Source: Burkholderiales bacterium (lineage in GTDB: Bacteria > Pseudomonadota > Gammaproteobacteria > Burkholderiales > Burkholderiaceae_E). Taken from it: a stretch of 64,000 nucleotides of DNA. Each line of letters begins with the position of its first letter. The stretch's first letter is position 1. Positions 33,658-43,160 of the stretch are shown one piece after another. The notes under the pieces were generated by a model. It was not told where the DNA came from, searched no databases, and saw only the letters and a program-made list of their open reading frames with translations. The stretch covers positions 1-64,000 of the forward strand of contig JAPLQE010000042.1 of NCBI GenBank assembly GCA_026399835.1, read 5' to 3'. The position numbers and the translations under genes were made by a program.

Positions 33658-35229
33658 TCAGGCGATCCGGCGATCGCGGCCGGCCCAGTAGGGCTCGCGC
33701 AGCACGCGCTTGAGGATCTTGCCGCTCGGGTTGCGCGGGATGGCGTCGACGACGTCGACGCTCTTGGGGCACTTGTAGTGGGCGATGCGCTCGCGCATCC
33801 AGGCGATGATCGACGCGGGGTCGGCCTCGACCCCGGGCCTGAGCACGACCACCGCCTTGACCGCCTCGCCCCAGCGCTCGTCGGGCACGCCGATCACCGC
33901 GCCGTCGGCCACCGCCGGATGCTGCATCAGCGCGTTCTCGACCTCGGCCGGATAGATGTTCTCGCCGCCCGAGACGATCATGTCCTTGAGCCGGTCGTGC
34001 AGGAACAGGTAGCCGCCGCGCCAGTAGCCGGCGTCGCCGGTGCGGAACCAGGGCGGCTCGCCGGGCGCGCCCGGCTCGAAGGCCTCGGCGGTCGCATCGG
34101 GCTTGCCCCAGTAGCCGGTCATGTTCTTCGGCGAGCGGATCCACAGCTCGCCGACCTCGTCGTAGGCACAGTCCTCGCGCGTGCCCGGGCGCACGACGCG
34201 CACCTCGACGTCGGTCATCGGCTGGCCGGCCGAGCGCAGCAGCGCGGCCTTCGGGCCCTCGGTCGCATGGTCGTGCGCACGCAGCGCGGTCACGGCGCCG
34301 CAGGTCTCGGTCAGCCCGTAGACCTGCAGGAAGCCGCAGCCGAAGATGCGCATCGCCTCGGTCAGCACGCGGTCGCTGATCGGCGAGGCGCCGTACGAGA
34401 TCATCCGCAGCGACGACAGGTTCCGGCGCTCGACGCCGGGCACCTGCAGCATGAACTGGATCATCGCCGGCACGAGGAAGGCGTGGGTGACGCCCTCGCG
34501 CTCGATCGCGTCGAGCGCGGCGACCGGGTCGAAGTCGGGCATCGTGATGCTGCGCCCGCCGAAGGCGTGCGTCATCAGCGCGACGCCCGCGCCCGCGATG
34601 TGGAAGGCCGGCAGCACGTTCAGGTTCACGTGCACGAGCGGGTCGTACGCCCACTCCTGCGAGACGCCGTTGACGTGCGAGTGCGCCATCGCGCGGTGCG
34701 ACAGCTCCACGCCCTTGGGCAGGCCGGTGGTGCCCGACGAGTACAGCTGCAGCGCGATGTCGTCGGGGCCCGGGGCGAAGCCCGGGTCGGTGTCGGGCTG
34801 CGCGGCGCTCCAGGCCTCCCAGGCGGGCAGCGTCCCGCCCGCGCGCGTGGCCACCGTCTTGCGCAGCGTCGGCGCGTCGAGCGCGGCGGCCACCGCCTCG
34901 AACTCCGGGTCGACCATCAGGAAGGCCGCCCGCCCGTCGCCGACGATGTACTGCACCTCGGGCGGTGCGAGCCGCCAGTTCACCGGCATGCAGACCGCGC
35001 CGAGCTTCTGCGCGGCCTGGATCAGCATCGCGCACTCGGGCTGGTGCTTCGTGAGGATGGCGACCCGGTCGCCGCGGCCGATGCCGAGCGCGCGCAGCGC
35101 ATTCGCCAGACGGTTGGTGAGGCGCTCCACGACGCCGAAGGTCCAGTCGCGGTCGGGCGCGGCCCAGGCCACGGCGTCGGGCCGCTCGCGTGCCTGCCGC
35201 CGGGACATGTCCAGGGTCGAGATCTCCAT
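33658..35229 (-). CDS. Acyl-CoA ligase (AMP-forming, fatty-acid type)
   Basis: This 523-residue ANL-superfamily enzyme activates a carboxylic acid to its CoA ester. ATP-binding motif YSSGTTGLPKGVELSH, adenylate motif QVYGLTETCGAV, hinge RTGDAGYWRGGYLFLHDRLKD, and the C-terminal catalytic Lys in PRNPSGKILKR are all intact. The start at 35229 follows GAGGAGA. The longer frame upstream is antisense to the small membrane protein. Chain-length preference is unknown; the neighbourhood has several fatty-acyl genes. Confidence 0.93.
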   Translation of the reverse strand: MEISTLDMSRRQARERPDAVAWAAPDRDWTFGVVERLTNRLANALRALGIGRGDRVAILTKHQPECAMLIQAAQKLGAVCMPVNWRLAPPEVQYIVGDGRAAFLMVDPEFEAVAAALDAPTLRKTVATRAGGTLPAWEAWSAAQPDTDPGFAPGPDDIALQLYSSGTTGLPKGVELSHRAMAHSHVNGVSQEWAYDPLVHVNLNVLPAFHIAGAGVALMTHAFGGRSITMPDFDPVAALDAIEREGVTHAFLVPAMIQFMLQVPGVERRNLSSLRMISYGASPISDRVLTEAMRIFGCGFLQVYGLTETCGAVTALRAHDHATEGPKAALLRSAGQPMTDVEVRVVRPGTREDCAYDEVGELWIRSPKNMTGYWGKPDATAEAFEPGAPGEPPWFRTGDAGYWRGGYLFLHDRLKDMIVSGGENIYPAEVENALMQHPAVADGAVIGVPDERWGEAVKAVVVLRPGVEADPASIIAWMRERIAHYKCPKSVDVVDAIPRNPSGKILKRVLREPYWAGRDRRIA

Positions 35230-35347
35230 CGGTCTCCTCTCGGGCCGCGGCCTTCGGGTCGCGCGCATGGGGTGTGCCCGAGTGTCGCCGATCCGCGGCG
35301 TGGTGTCATGGCCGGCCGGGCGTGTACGCTGTGTCAGACTCCGATCC

Positions 35348-35791
35348 ATGGAATCACTGCTCGCGTTCGTCCACGTCTCGTCGGCCGCCGTCTGGGTCGG
35401 CGGCATGTTCTTCATGCAGGTCTGCCTGCGGCCGGCCGCGATGGCGCTGCCGCCGCCGCAGCGCGTGCCGCTGCTGGCCGATGCGCTCGGGCGCTTCGTG
35501 CACTGGATCGCGCTGGCGGTCGTGCTGCTGTGGGCGACGGGGATCGCGCGTTTCTGGCAGGTCGGACCCGCCAATGCGCCGCCCGGATGGCACGCGATGG
35601 CGGGCATCGCGGCCGTGATGACGGTGGTGTTCCTCGTGATCGCGCACGCGGTGCTGCCGAAGGTGCGCACCGCGGTGGCCGAGCAGCGCTACCCGGATGC
35701 GGCTGCCGGGCTCGGCCGCATCCGGACGCTGGTGATGGTCAACCTCGCGCTCGGGCTCGCGACGATCGCGGCCGCGACGCTGCACCGCTGA
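35348..35791 (+). CDS. CopD-like small membrane protein
   Basis: The 147-residue protein has four hydrophobic segments and the start LLAFVHVSSAAVWVGGMFFMQ, with conserved His and Trp-Val-Gly as in the CopD/DUF2214-like membrane families. No enzymatic motif. It is divergent from the acyl-CoA ligase. Its last 53 bases overlap the 3' end of the convergent COG4091 gene. Confidence 0.8.
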   Translation: MESLLAFVHVSSAAVWVGGMFFMQVCLRPAAMALPPPQRVPLLADALGRFVHWIALAVVLLWATGIARFWQVGPANAPPGWHAMAGIAAVMTVVFLVIAHAVLPKVRTAVAEQRYPDAAAGLGRIRTLVMVNLALGLATIAAATLHR

Positions 35792-37151
35792 AGGCGGCGC
35801 CGAAGGTCCGCTCCCCGCCGAAGGCTCGTTCCATCTCGCGGCGGAACGCTACCGCCGGCTGCGTCTCGTCGATCTGCACGTCCGCCCAGCGCACCGGACG
35901 GCCCGCGGCGACCGGCTTCGTCAGCTTCACCCCGTGCGCCAGGCCCAATGGCAGGCCGCCCGCGGCGAGCGAGTCGGTCGCCGGCATCAGCTTGCCGTAC
36001 ACCGTGAAGCCGCCTTCGCCGTCGAGGACCTCGCCGGCCTTCAGGTCGCGCTTGGCGGTGGCCACCACGTCGCCGCGCCAGCCGTCGGCCGCGCCGGTCG
36101 GCTCGCGGCGCAGCCCCACCGAGGCGACGCTGATGCCGAGCTCCAGCCCGATCAGGTGGTACGGCTTGTACATCGCGGTGAAGTTGCCGCTCGAGTCGGT
36201 GTGCAGTCCGTACTCCTTGAAGCAGCGGCGCACGTAGTCGGTGTCGCCGGCGAAGGTGACGTACACCCCCCAGCGCAGGTCGCGGAACACCGGGCGGCGG
36301 TCGCGCTCGACGCTGGAGATCACCTCGACCTGGCCGCGGTGGTGCAGCACGCCGCCGTCGGCGACCGGCCGCAGCAGGTGGGGCAGGTCGTCGACGCCGC
36401 AGGGCGGGAAGGCCAGGCCGTCGGGCGCGGGCGTCAGGCCGGTGGCGTTCGCGACCGCCGCCATCTCGATCGCCGACTTCGTGCCGTCGAGGAAGGAGTT
36501 GAACATCTGCGCGTTCATGCCGCCGGCGCGCGCGTCCTCCGGCGCGATGCCGTAGTGCGGCCATACCGTGTCGGGCGTCGACGCGTGGTACTCCGGCAGG
36601 TACTTCGTGCCCTTGCCGGCGGCGACCACCTCGAAGCCCGCCGTGCGGGCCCAGTCGACCATCTCGCAGATGAGCGCGGGCTGGTCGCCGTAGGCGAGCG
36701 AGTAGACGATGCCGGCCTCCTGCGCGCGGCGTGCGAGCAGCGGCCCGGCCAGCGCGTCGGCCTCGACGTTGACCATCACCACGTGCTTGCCGTGCTCGCA
36801 GCAGGCCAGCACGTGCGCGATGCCGGCCGCAGGATGGCCGGTCGCGTCGATGATCACGTCGAGCTCGGGCGCGGCGATGAGCGCGAACGCGTCGTCGACG
36901 ATGCGGGTCGTGCCGCGCGCTGCGGCGTCGGCGAAGCTGCGGGCGCCGAGCTTCGCGGCCGGCCAGCCGACGCGCTTCAATGCGGCCTTCGCACGCACCG
37001 GCTGCAGGTCGGCCACGCCGAGCAGATGCACGCCCGGCGTGCGCAGCGCCTGCGACAGGTACATCGTACCGAACTTGCCGGCGCCGATCAGGCCGACGCG
37101 CAGCGGCCGGCCTTCGGCGGCGCGCTGCTGGAGCATCCTGTGGAGGTTCAT
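35739..37151 (-). CDS. COG4091-type NAD(P) oxidoreductase with C-terminal SAF domain
   Basis: The 470-residue protein has an N-terminal Rossmann domain (RVGLIGAGKFGTMYLSQAL), a predicted homoserine-dehydrogenase-like middle, and a C-terminal SAF region (KRDLKAGEVLDGEGGFTVYG). Such proteins are annotated as predicted homoserine dehydrogenase with SAF domain, and their true substrate is not known. It is the last gene of a GntR-PhyH-oxidoreductase unit. The last 30 residues (SRPRSSRARARG) lie in the overlap with the convergent gene and may be a run-on tail. Confidence 0.87.
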   Translation of the reverse strand: MNLHRMLQQRAAEGRPLRVGLIGAGKFGTMYLSQALRTPGVHLLGVADLQPVRAKAALKRVGWPAAKLGARSFADAAARGTTRIVDDAFALIAAPELDVIIDATGHPAAGIAHVLACCEHGKHVVMVNVEADALAGPLLARRAQEAGIVYSLAYGDQPALICEMVDWARTAGFEVVAAGKGTKYLPEYHASTPDTVWPHYGIAPEDARAGGMNAQMFNSFLDGTKSAIEMAAVANATGLTPAPDGLAFPPCGVDDLPHLLRPVADGGVLHHRGQVEVISSVERDRRPVFRDLRWGVYVTFAGDTDYVRRCFKEYGLHTDSSGNFTAMYKPYHLIGLELGISVASVGLRREPTGAADGWRGDVVATAKRDLKAGEVLDGEGGFTVYGKLMPATDSLAAGGLPLGLAHGVKLTKPVAAGRPVRWADVQIDETQPAVAFRREMERAFGGERTFGAAFSGAASRPRSSRARARG

Positions 37152-37164
37152 CGTCCGGCGGGCC

Positions 37165-37977
37165 TCAGGCGTGAGCGAGCGGCAGCTCGGCGATGCGCAC
37201 CGAGCGGTCCGTCAGGCAGTCGTCGGCGAGCGCGGTGATCGGCGTGAAGTCACGGTGCGCGATGTAGTCCGGGCGCTTGAAGCGGCGGATGTGGTTCGAG
37301 ACCGCGCACAGGCTCAGGTAGACGATGGTCCGGTTCCACGGCGACATGTTCGACGGCGAGCCGTGCACCAGGCACGAGTGGAACAGCAGCATCGAGCCGG
37401 CCGGACCCTTCGGGGCAACGATGCCGCCGCGATCGACCAGGTCGGTAATCGTGCGCTCGTCGATCGTCCACAGCGGGTAGCTGGTGGTCGACAGGTCGTG
37501 GCTGGCGGCGAGCGCGCCGGCCTTGTGCGAGCCGGGAATGAAGAGCAGCGGCCCGTTGAACTCGTTGACCTCGTCGAGGAACACCGAGACGTTCATCGCG
37601 CGAGCGTCGGGCATGTCGTCGTCGGCCTGCCAGGTGCCGTAGTCCTGGTGCCACTGCCAGACGTCGCCATCGAAGGCCTGCTTGCCGTTGACCTTGAACT
37701 GGTGCATGTACACCGGCTCGCCGAAGAGCTGCTCGGCCGGGCCGATCATCCGCGGGTGCCGTCCGAGCTTCGCGAACCCTTCGTTCATCAGGTGCGCGGC
37801 GAACACGGTGCGGACCGCGTCCGAGCCTTTCTCGCGGATGATCTCGGGGCGGTGCTGCGCGTACAGCGAGGGCACTTCCGCCTTGAGCATGGCCATCTCC
37901 TCAGGGCTGAAGAGCCCGGGGAAGAACAGGTAGCCGTCGCGCTCGAAGCGCTCCATCTGTTCCGGGGTCAGTTTCAT
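37165..37977 (-). CDS. Phytanoyl-CoA dioxygenase family hydroxylase
   Basis: The 270-residue Fe(II)/2-oxoglutarate oxygenase has the metal ligands in WQWHQDYG (HxD) and a distal His in CLVHGSPSN, with the 2-oxoglutarate-binding Arg likely in NRTIVYLS. The N-terminal FERDGYLFFPGLFS is the family start. The start codon overlaps the GntR stop as ATGA. The substrate is unknown; members hydroxylate amino acids, lipids and secondary metabolites. Confidence 0.92.
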   Translation of the reverse strand: MKLTPEQMERFERDGYLFFPGLFSPEEMAMLKAEVPSLYAQHRPEIIREKGSDAVRTVFAAHLMNEGFAKLGRHPRMIGPAEQLFGEPVYMHQFKVNGKQAFDGDVWQWHQDYGTWQADDDMPDARAMNVSVFLDEVNEFNGPLLFIPGSHKAGALAASHDLSTTSYPLWTIDERTITDLVDRGGIVAPKGPAGSMLLFHSCLVHGSPSNMSPWNRTIVYLSLCAVSNHIRRFKRPDYIAHRDFTPITALADDCLTDRSVRIAELPLAHA

Positions 37978-38702
37978 CGTCTCCTCCTCGTGGGGGTGTC
38001 GCCGGCGACGGCCGGCAGCTCGTGATGGACGGCCGCGCGCAGCATCGTCAGCGCGGAGGCCTCGCAGTGCTCGTGGGCGAGCCGTTCGGCGAGGCGCGCG
38101 TCGCCGCGCACCACCGCGTTCAGGATCGCCAGGTGCTCGTTCCAGACCGCGCGCAGCGACGCAGTCTGCCGAAGGTAGGTCGCCATGGCGCGCCGGGTGT
38201 GCAGCCAGTGGACCTCGGCCGTCTCCACCAGCACCGGGTTGTGCGCGGCGTCGTACAGGAAGCGGTGGAAGGCCACGTCGGCGTCGACCATGGCGCGCAG
38301 CTCGCCCGCGGCCGCGGCGGCACGCCCGGCGCGGATCAGCGCGGCGCCCGGCTCGCGCAGTTCGGGCCGCGGCCGGTGGGCGGCCGAGCGCGCGGCGAGC
38401 GCGTCGAGCGCGCCGCGCACGCCGTACAGGTGCTGCACGAACGCGGCGGTCAGCGGCACGACCTCGACGCCGCGCCGGTTCGGCTCGTCCTTGACCAGCC
38501 CCTGGCTGCGCAGCAGCAGGAGCGCCTGCAGCACCGGCTGGCGCGACACGCCGAGCCGCTCGGCCAGCGCCTCCTGCGTATGCCGTTCGCCGGGCCCGAT
38601 CTCGCCGGCCACGATCGCGTCGAGCAGCGCGCGATAGGTCCGCTCGACCAGCGCGGGCGCGGCGTCGAGGGCGGAAAGGCGGGGGGCGGGGCGGGGTGGC
38701 AT
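37974..38702 (-). CDS. GntR-family (FCD) transcriptional regulator
   Basis: The 242-residue protein has a winged helix at about residues 15-80 (QEALAERLGVSRQPVLQALLLLRSQGLV) and an FCD ligand domain with the metal-type acid/His residues in DADVAFHRFLYDAAHN and NEHLAILNAV. It is the first gene of the GntR-PhyH-COG4091 unit and probably controls it. A GTATAC palindrome lies just upstream. Confidence 0.92.
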   Translation of the reverse strand: MPPRPAPRLSALDAAPALVERTYRALLDAIVAGEIGPGERHTQEALAERLGVSRQPVLQALLLLRSQGLVKDEPNRRGVEVVPLTAAFVQHLYGVRGALDALAARSAAHRPRPELREPGAALIRAGRAAAAAGELRAMVDADVAFHRFLYDAAHNPVLVETAEVHWLHTRRAMATYLRQTASLRAVWNEHLAILNAVVRGDARLAERLAHEHCEASALTMLRAAVHHELPAVAGDTPTRRRR

Positions 38703-38710
38703 CAGCGCGA

Positions 38711-38726
38711 ATACCGTATACAGAAC
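38711..38726. promoter_or_regulatory. Candidate GntR operator
   Basis: ataccGTATACagaa lies 14-19 bases upstream of the GntR ATG. The GTATAC core is the usual centre of FCD-type GntR operators, and the site overlaps the expected -10 region, which would fit autoregulation. Confidence 0.45.
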
Positions 38727-38801
38727 ACGTTACCCGAAGTCGGCCGCGGCGTCGATCCAGGCGTTACGATGGTTCCACGCACGACCCACGAAGGCCGGAC
38801 G

Positions 38802-41147
38802 ATGACCCAAGCTGCGCTCCATTCCGACGACGAATCCGTCCTCGAACCGCCGGCCCTCGAGCACGCCACGGCGCTCGACCTGATGTGCGCACGCTTCGCG
38901 CTGCGCACCGTGCTCTCGCTCGGCCCGCGCTTCAACCTGCGCCGCGACATCAACAACGTGGTCACGCTCGCCGGCCGCTGGCTGCTGTGGCCGAGCGGCA
39001 CCTTCGTGCGGCTGCAGACCTACGTGGCGCGGCGCTGCGCCGAGGCCCCGGCCTGGGCAGGCGCCGGCGAGCTCGCCCCCGAGGAGTTCATGGCGCGGCA
39101 CGGTGTCTGGAACGGGCTGTACGACGACACCGCGATCCACTACTACCTCGACGAGTTCGTCAAGCTCAACGGCAAGGAACTGCTGCGGGTCTTCCAGATC
39201 TCGGCGGACCGCTTCGATGCCCGCCTCGCCAAGCAGCGGGTGCGGCTGCTCGATAACGTCGACATGCTCGCCCGCGTGCTCGGCCTGTCGCCCTGCGAGC
39301 GGGCCATCCTGCTGCATGCGTCGCTGTGTCGCTACCAGCGCGAGCTTCGCCCGGTGCTGGTCGACTGCAAGGCCGCGAGCGCGCAGGAGGCCTACGGTAT
39401 GCTCGCGCAGGTGCTGGGCGTGCAGGCCGGCGAGGCCGCAGCGGCGCTGCGATCGGGCGGGCGGCTCGAGTCGCTCGGCCTGGTGGAGACGCCGATCGCC
39501 GAGCACGCGATCACCGACCTCGGCGACCTGATGCGCGTCTCCGACAAGCTGCTGGGGGTACTCACCGCCGAGTACGCGACCGAGGGCGAGATGATGGCCG
39601 CGTTCACGCGGCCAGCCAGCCCTTCGGCCCTCACGATCGAGGACTTCCCTCACGTCGGCGATGACGCGCGCTACCTGGTGGCGCTGCTGCAGGCCGCGAT
39701 CCGCGGCCCGGAGAAGGGCGTCAACGTGCTGCTCTACGGGCCGCCCGGGACCGGCAAGACCGAGTTCGCGCGGCTGATCGCCCAGTCGGCGGGCTGCGAG
39801 CTCTACGAGGTCGACTGCCTCGATCGCGACGGCAACAGCCTGTCGGGCAAGGAGCGCTACCGCTCGCTGCAGGTCTCGCAGGCCTTCCTCAAGGGCCGCA
39901 CGGGCGCCGCGCTGCTGTTCGACGAGGTCGAGGACGTGTTCCCGCCGATCAGCGAGCCGGTGCTCAACCTGTTCGGCGCCGAGGAGGCCCGCGGCACCGC
40001 GGTCAACGGCAAGGCCTGGGTCAACCAGACGCTCGAGCAGAACCCGGTGCCGACGATCTGGGTGTCGAACTCGATCGGCCAGATCGATCCGGCCTACCGC
40101 CGCCGCTTCCAGTTCCACCTCGAGCTCGCCAATCCGCCGCAGCGCGTGCGCGAGACCATCGCGCGCCGCCACCTCGCCGAGCTCGGCGTGTCGGACGCCT
40201 TCGTCGCGAAGATCGCCGCACGCAAGCAGGTCACGCCCGCGCAGATCCAGTCCGCTGCACGCTTCGCGCGGCTGACCCGCGACGTCGTCGGCGACCCGGT
40301 CGAGGCGCTGATCGAGCGCCAGCTCGAGCGCGCCGACCGCGCGCTCGGGCGGGCCGAGGACGAGCCCGAGTTCCGTGCGTCGCCGACCCGCTACGATCTG
40401 TCGCTGCTCAACGTCGAGACCCGCCATCCGGTCGCGAGGATCATCACCGCGCTGCAGGCCCGGCCGCGCGCGACCCTGTGCTTCTACGGGCTGCCCGGCA
40501 CCGGCAAGACCGCGCTCGGCGAGCATGTCGCGCGCAGCCTCGAGCGGCCGCTGATGATCAAGCGCGCCTCGGACCTGATGAGCAAGTACGTCGGCGAGAC
40601 CGAGCAGCAGATGGCGAAGATGTTCGCCGACGCGACCCGCGAGCAGGCGGTGCTGCTGCTCGACGAGGCCGACTCGTTCCTGCAGAACCGGCAGCTCGCG
40701 GTGCGCAACTACGAGGTCAGCGAGGTCAACGAGATGCTGCAGGGGATGGAGCGCTTCGACGGCGTCTTCATCTGCACCACCAACCTGTTCGACCGGATCG
40801 ACGAGGCGGCGCTGCGCCGCTTCTCGTTCAAGCTGCGCTTCCTGCCGCTGACCGCCGCGCAGCGGCTGCGGATGTTCGCGGTCGAGGCGCTCGGCTGGCT
40901 GCCGCCCGAGGGCGTGACCGAGGCGGATGCGCTCGATGCGGCCGCGGCCGGGGCGGTGCCCGCGGCGCTGGCCGAGCGTCTGGCGCGCCTGGAGCTGCTG
41001 GCGCCGGGCGACTTCGCGGTGGTCAAGCGCCAGGGCGCGCTGCTCGGCGAGGATGCCGAGCCCGAGGCGTTCATCGAGCAGCTCGAGCGCGAGCATCGGG
41101 CCAAGCCCGACGTGAAGTTCAGCAAGCCCATGGGCTTCGTGCGCTGA
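38802..41147 (+). CDS. Tandem AAA+ ATPase
   Basis: The 781-residue protein has an N-terminal helical region of about 270 residues without a known motif, then two AAA+ modules. The first has Walker A GPPGTGKT at 313-320 and Walker B ALLFDEVEDVF. The second has GLPGTGKT at 563-570 and LLLDEADSFLQNRQ, with a sensor-like CTTNLFDRIDEAALRRF. Cys/Trp content and the conserved LYEVDCLDRDGNSLSGKERYRSLQVSQAFL suggest a remodelling ATPase. Role unknown. ATG 38802 was preferred; an in-frame ATG at 38769 adds 11 residues. Confidence 0.85.
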   Translation: MTQAALHSDDESVLEPPALEHATALDLMCARFALRTVLSLGPRFNLRRDINNVVTLAGRWLLWPSGTFVRLQTYVARRCAEAPAWAGAGELAPEEFMARHGVWNGLYDDTAIHYYLDEFVKLNGKELLRVFQISADRFDARLAKQRVRLLDNVDMLARVLGLSPCERAILLHASLCRYQRELRPVLVDCKAASAQEAYGMLAQVLGVQAGEAAAALRSGGRLESLGLVETPIAEHAITDLGDLMRVSDKLLGVLTAEYATEGEMMAAFTRPASPSALTIEDFPHVGDDARYLVALLQAAIRGPEKGVNVLLYGPPGTGKTEFARLIAQSAGCELYEVDCLDRDGNSLSGKERYRSLQVSQAFLKGRTGAALLFDEVEDVFPPISEPVLNLFGAEEARGTAVNGKAWVNQTLEQNPVPTIWVSNSIGQIDPAYRRRFQFHLELANPPQRVRETIARRHLAELGVSDAFVAKIAARKQVTPAQIQSAARFARLTRDVVGDPVEALIERQLERADRALGRAEDEPEFRASPTRYDLSLLNVETRHPVARIITALQARPRATLCFYGLPGTGKTALGEHVARSLERPLMIKRASDLMSKYVGETEQQMAKMFADATREQAVLLLDEADSFLQNRQLAVRNYEVSEVNEMLQGMERFDGVFICTTNLFDRIDEAALRRFSFKLRFLPLTAAQRLRMFAVEALGWLPPEGVTEADALDAAAAGAVPAALAERLARLELLAPGDFAVVKRQGALLGEDAEPEAFIEQLEREHRAKPDVKFSKPMGFVR

Positions 41148-41813
41148 TCAGGGCCCCAGGTATTCGCGGGCCAGCCGTTCGAAGAGGACCCGGGCGTCGC
41201 CGTCCAGGTAGGCGCCGGTGAGCGCGAGCACCTGGAACGCGCCGCGCCCGAGCGCGGCCCCCTGGTGACCGGCCTCGCCGAAGCGGCGTGCGTCACGGAC
41301 GTACTCGTACGACAGCCACCAGGTCGCGACGACCACCATGTTGGTCGCCAGCGCCTCGATCTCGAAGTCGCTCGCACGAAGCTGGCCGCGTGCTGCGAGC
41401 CCGTCGCACAGCGCCCGCGCCGCCCGGGTCTTGCGCTCGAGGATGCCTCGGAAGTGCGTCTCGACCTTGCGGTTGCGGGTCAGCAGGTCGCTCAGGTCGC
41501 GGTAGACGAAGCGGTGTCGCCAGATCGTCTCGAACAGCAGGTGCAGGAACAGCCAGGCGTCCTCGACGTCGGCCGACCGGTCCTCGGGCAGGCGCAGCAG
41601 GGCATCCATGTCGCGCTCGAACTGCTCGAACAGCGCATCGACGATGTCGTCCTTGTTGCGGAAGTGGTAGTAGAGGTTGCCGGGCGAGATGTTCATCTCG
41701 TCGGCGATCGCGCTGGTCGTGACGTGGGGCTCGCCCTGATCGTTGAAGAGCCGCAGCGACACCTCGAGGATGCGCTCGCGCGTGCGTCGGGGCGGCTTGC
41801 GCTGCGTCGGCAT
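41148..41813 (-). CDS. TetR-family transcriptional regulator
   Basis: The 221-residue protein has a TetR helix-turn-helix near residues 10-60 (RERILEVSLRLFNDQGEPHVTTSAIADEMNISPGNLYYHFRNK as separate segments: ERILEVSLRLFNDQGEP and ISPGNLYYHFRNKDDIV). A conserved C-terminal domain includes FIWRHRF-like and WLSYEY segments, as in regulators annotated TetR/DUF. Its stop lies 1 base from the stop of the convergent AAA+ gene. It is upstream of the patatin gene on the same strand and may regulate it or the phasin. Confidence 0.9.
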   Translation of the reverse strand: MPTQRKPPRRTRERILEVSLRLFNDQGEPHVTTSAIADEMNISPGNLYYHFRNKDDIVDALFEQFERDMDALLRLPEDRSADVEDAWLFLHLLFETIWRHRFVYRDLSDLLTRNRKVETHFRGILERKTRAARALCDGLAARGQLRASDFEIEALATNMVVVATWWLSYEYVRDARRFGEAGHQGAALGRGAFQVLALTGAYLDGDARVLFERLAREYLGP

Positions 41814-41893
41814 CGGTCTTCCTCCGGTGCGCCTGTCTGTGGCCGGCGCTCGGCCGAGCATAGCACCGGGTCCGAAGGCCTCCGGGCGCCGGT

Positions 41894-43117
41894 TCAGCGG
41901 TGCTGGGAGAGCCGCACCACGCGTTCGAGATCGTCGAGTGCGTAGCCCAGGCGCCGCGCCGCCTGACCCAGCCGGCCGGTGCGCGGCAGCGGATGGGTGG
42001 GCTCGCGCACGAGGGCGTGCTGCGGGTCGGCCAGTCGGGCCTCGTTCAGGCGCAGGCCGTGGCGGGCCAGCGCCGGCGCGAGCGTCGGTGCCCGCGCGAG
42101 CAGGTCGGCACGGGTCTGCCGGTACGCGTGCTCGCACAGCCCGCGTCGGCTCGCGGTGCTGAAGATGCGCGTGAAGAAGGTGGTGGCATCGTCCGGGCGC
42201 GGCTCGAACAGCAGCACGTCGGCGTCCGGGTGCGTGGCGCGGTACTTCTCGAGGCCGACGCTCATGCGCGAGCGGATCACTGTCCGCACCGTCTGGGCCA
42301 GCACCGCGCCGAGGCCGCGGCGCGCGATCGCGGCGGGCGGGCCCGCGGGACCGGCGCTGTAGGGCACCAGCGGATTCAGGCACAGGACGAGCCCTGCGCC
42401 CTCCTGCAGGGCGATCGACGCGTGCAGCGTCTTGTTGAGCGCGCCGTCGACGAACGAGCGGCCGCCGATGTCCACGGGCGGGAAGAGCCCCGGGACCGCC
42501 GACGAAGCGAGCACGGCCCTCGAGACCGGCACGTGCTCGGTCCCCGGCGAGCCGAAGGCCAGGGATTCGCCGGTATCGATGTCGGTGGCGACGATCCGCA
42601 GCGCCGGGCGCAGCGCGTCGAAGCGGTTCGCGCGGCCGTCCTCGGACAGCAGCCGGGCCAGCTTGACCTCGGCCGGCGTCGCGTCGATGACGCCGCTCGG
42701 CAGAAGGGTCGAGGCACGGTCGATGCCGCGCCAGACAGCGGTGCCCAGCCCGCCGTGCAGCAGGCCGCGCCGGACCTCGCCGGCGATGTCGGTCGCCACC
42801 CGCGGCATGTCGGCCAGGCGGGTGCCGAACTCGCTCCAGGCGGGGCGCAGCAGCGAGGCCGGGTCGAAGCGGCCCTCGTCGAGCTCGGTCTCGACGAACA
42901 TCCGGACCATCGCGTGAGGCGTCAGGCCGTGGGCGAGGCCGGCCGCGAGGAATGCGCCCGCGCTCACGCCCACGTAAACGTCGAGCGCGGTGAGATCGAG
43001 GCCGTCGATCGACTCTGACAGCGCCGCCAGCGCACCGAGCTCGTAGGCGACGCCGAGGAAGCCGCCGCCCGCGAGGGCGATGCCGACCGAGGGACGACGT
43101 CGGAGCAGGGGGCTCAT
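41894..43117 (-). CDS. Patatin-like phospholipase
   Basis: This 407-residue lipid acyl hydrolase has the Gly-rich oxyanion loop LAGGGFLGVAYELGAL, nucleophile Ser in GVSAGAFLAAG, and catalytic Asp in SFVDGALNKTLHA. No signal peptide is apparent, so it is probably cytosolic. It lies 43 bases downstream of the phasin gene, and patatin-like enzymes occur on storage granules in some bacteria; a granule role here is inference. Confidence 0.92.
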   Translation of the reverse strand: MSPLLRRRPSVGIALAGGGFLGVAYELGALAALSESIDGLDLTALDVYVGVSAGAFLAAGLAHGLTPHAMVRMFVETELDEGRFDPASLLRPAWSEFGTRLADMPRVATDIAGEVRRGLLHGGLGTAVWRGIDRASTLLPSGVIDATPAEVKLARLLSEDGRANRFDALRPALRIVATDIDTGESLAFGSPGTEHVPVSRAVLASSAVPGLFPPVDIGGRSFVDGALNKTLHASIALQEGAGLVLCLNPLVPYSAGPAGPPAAIARRGLGAVLAQTVRTVIRSRMSVGLEKYRATHPDADVLLFEPRPDDATTFFTRIFSTASRRGLCEHAYRQTRADLLARAPTLAPALARHGLRLNEARLADPQHALVREPTHPLPRTGRLGQAARRLGYALDDLERVVRLSQHR

Positions 43118-43160
43118 GGCCGGTGCCGGCGGATCGCTGTCGCGGCCCGCCGGCCCTGGT

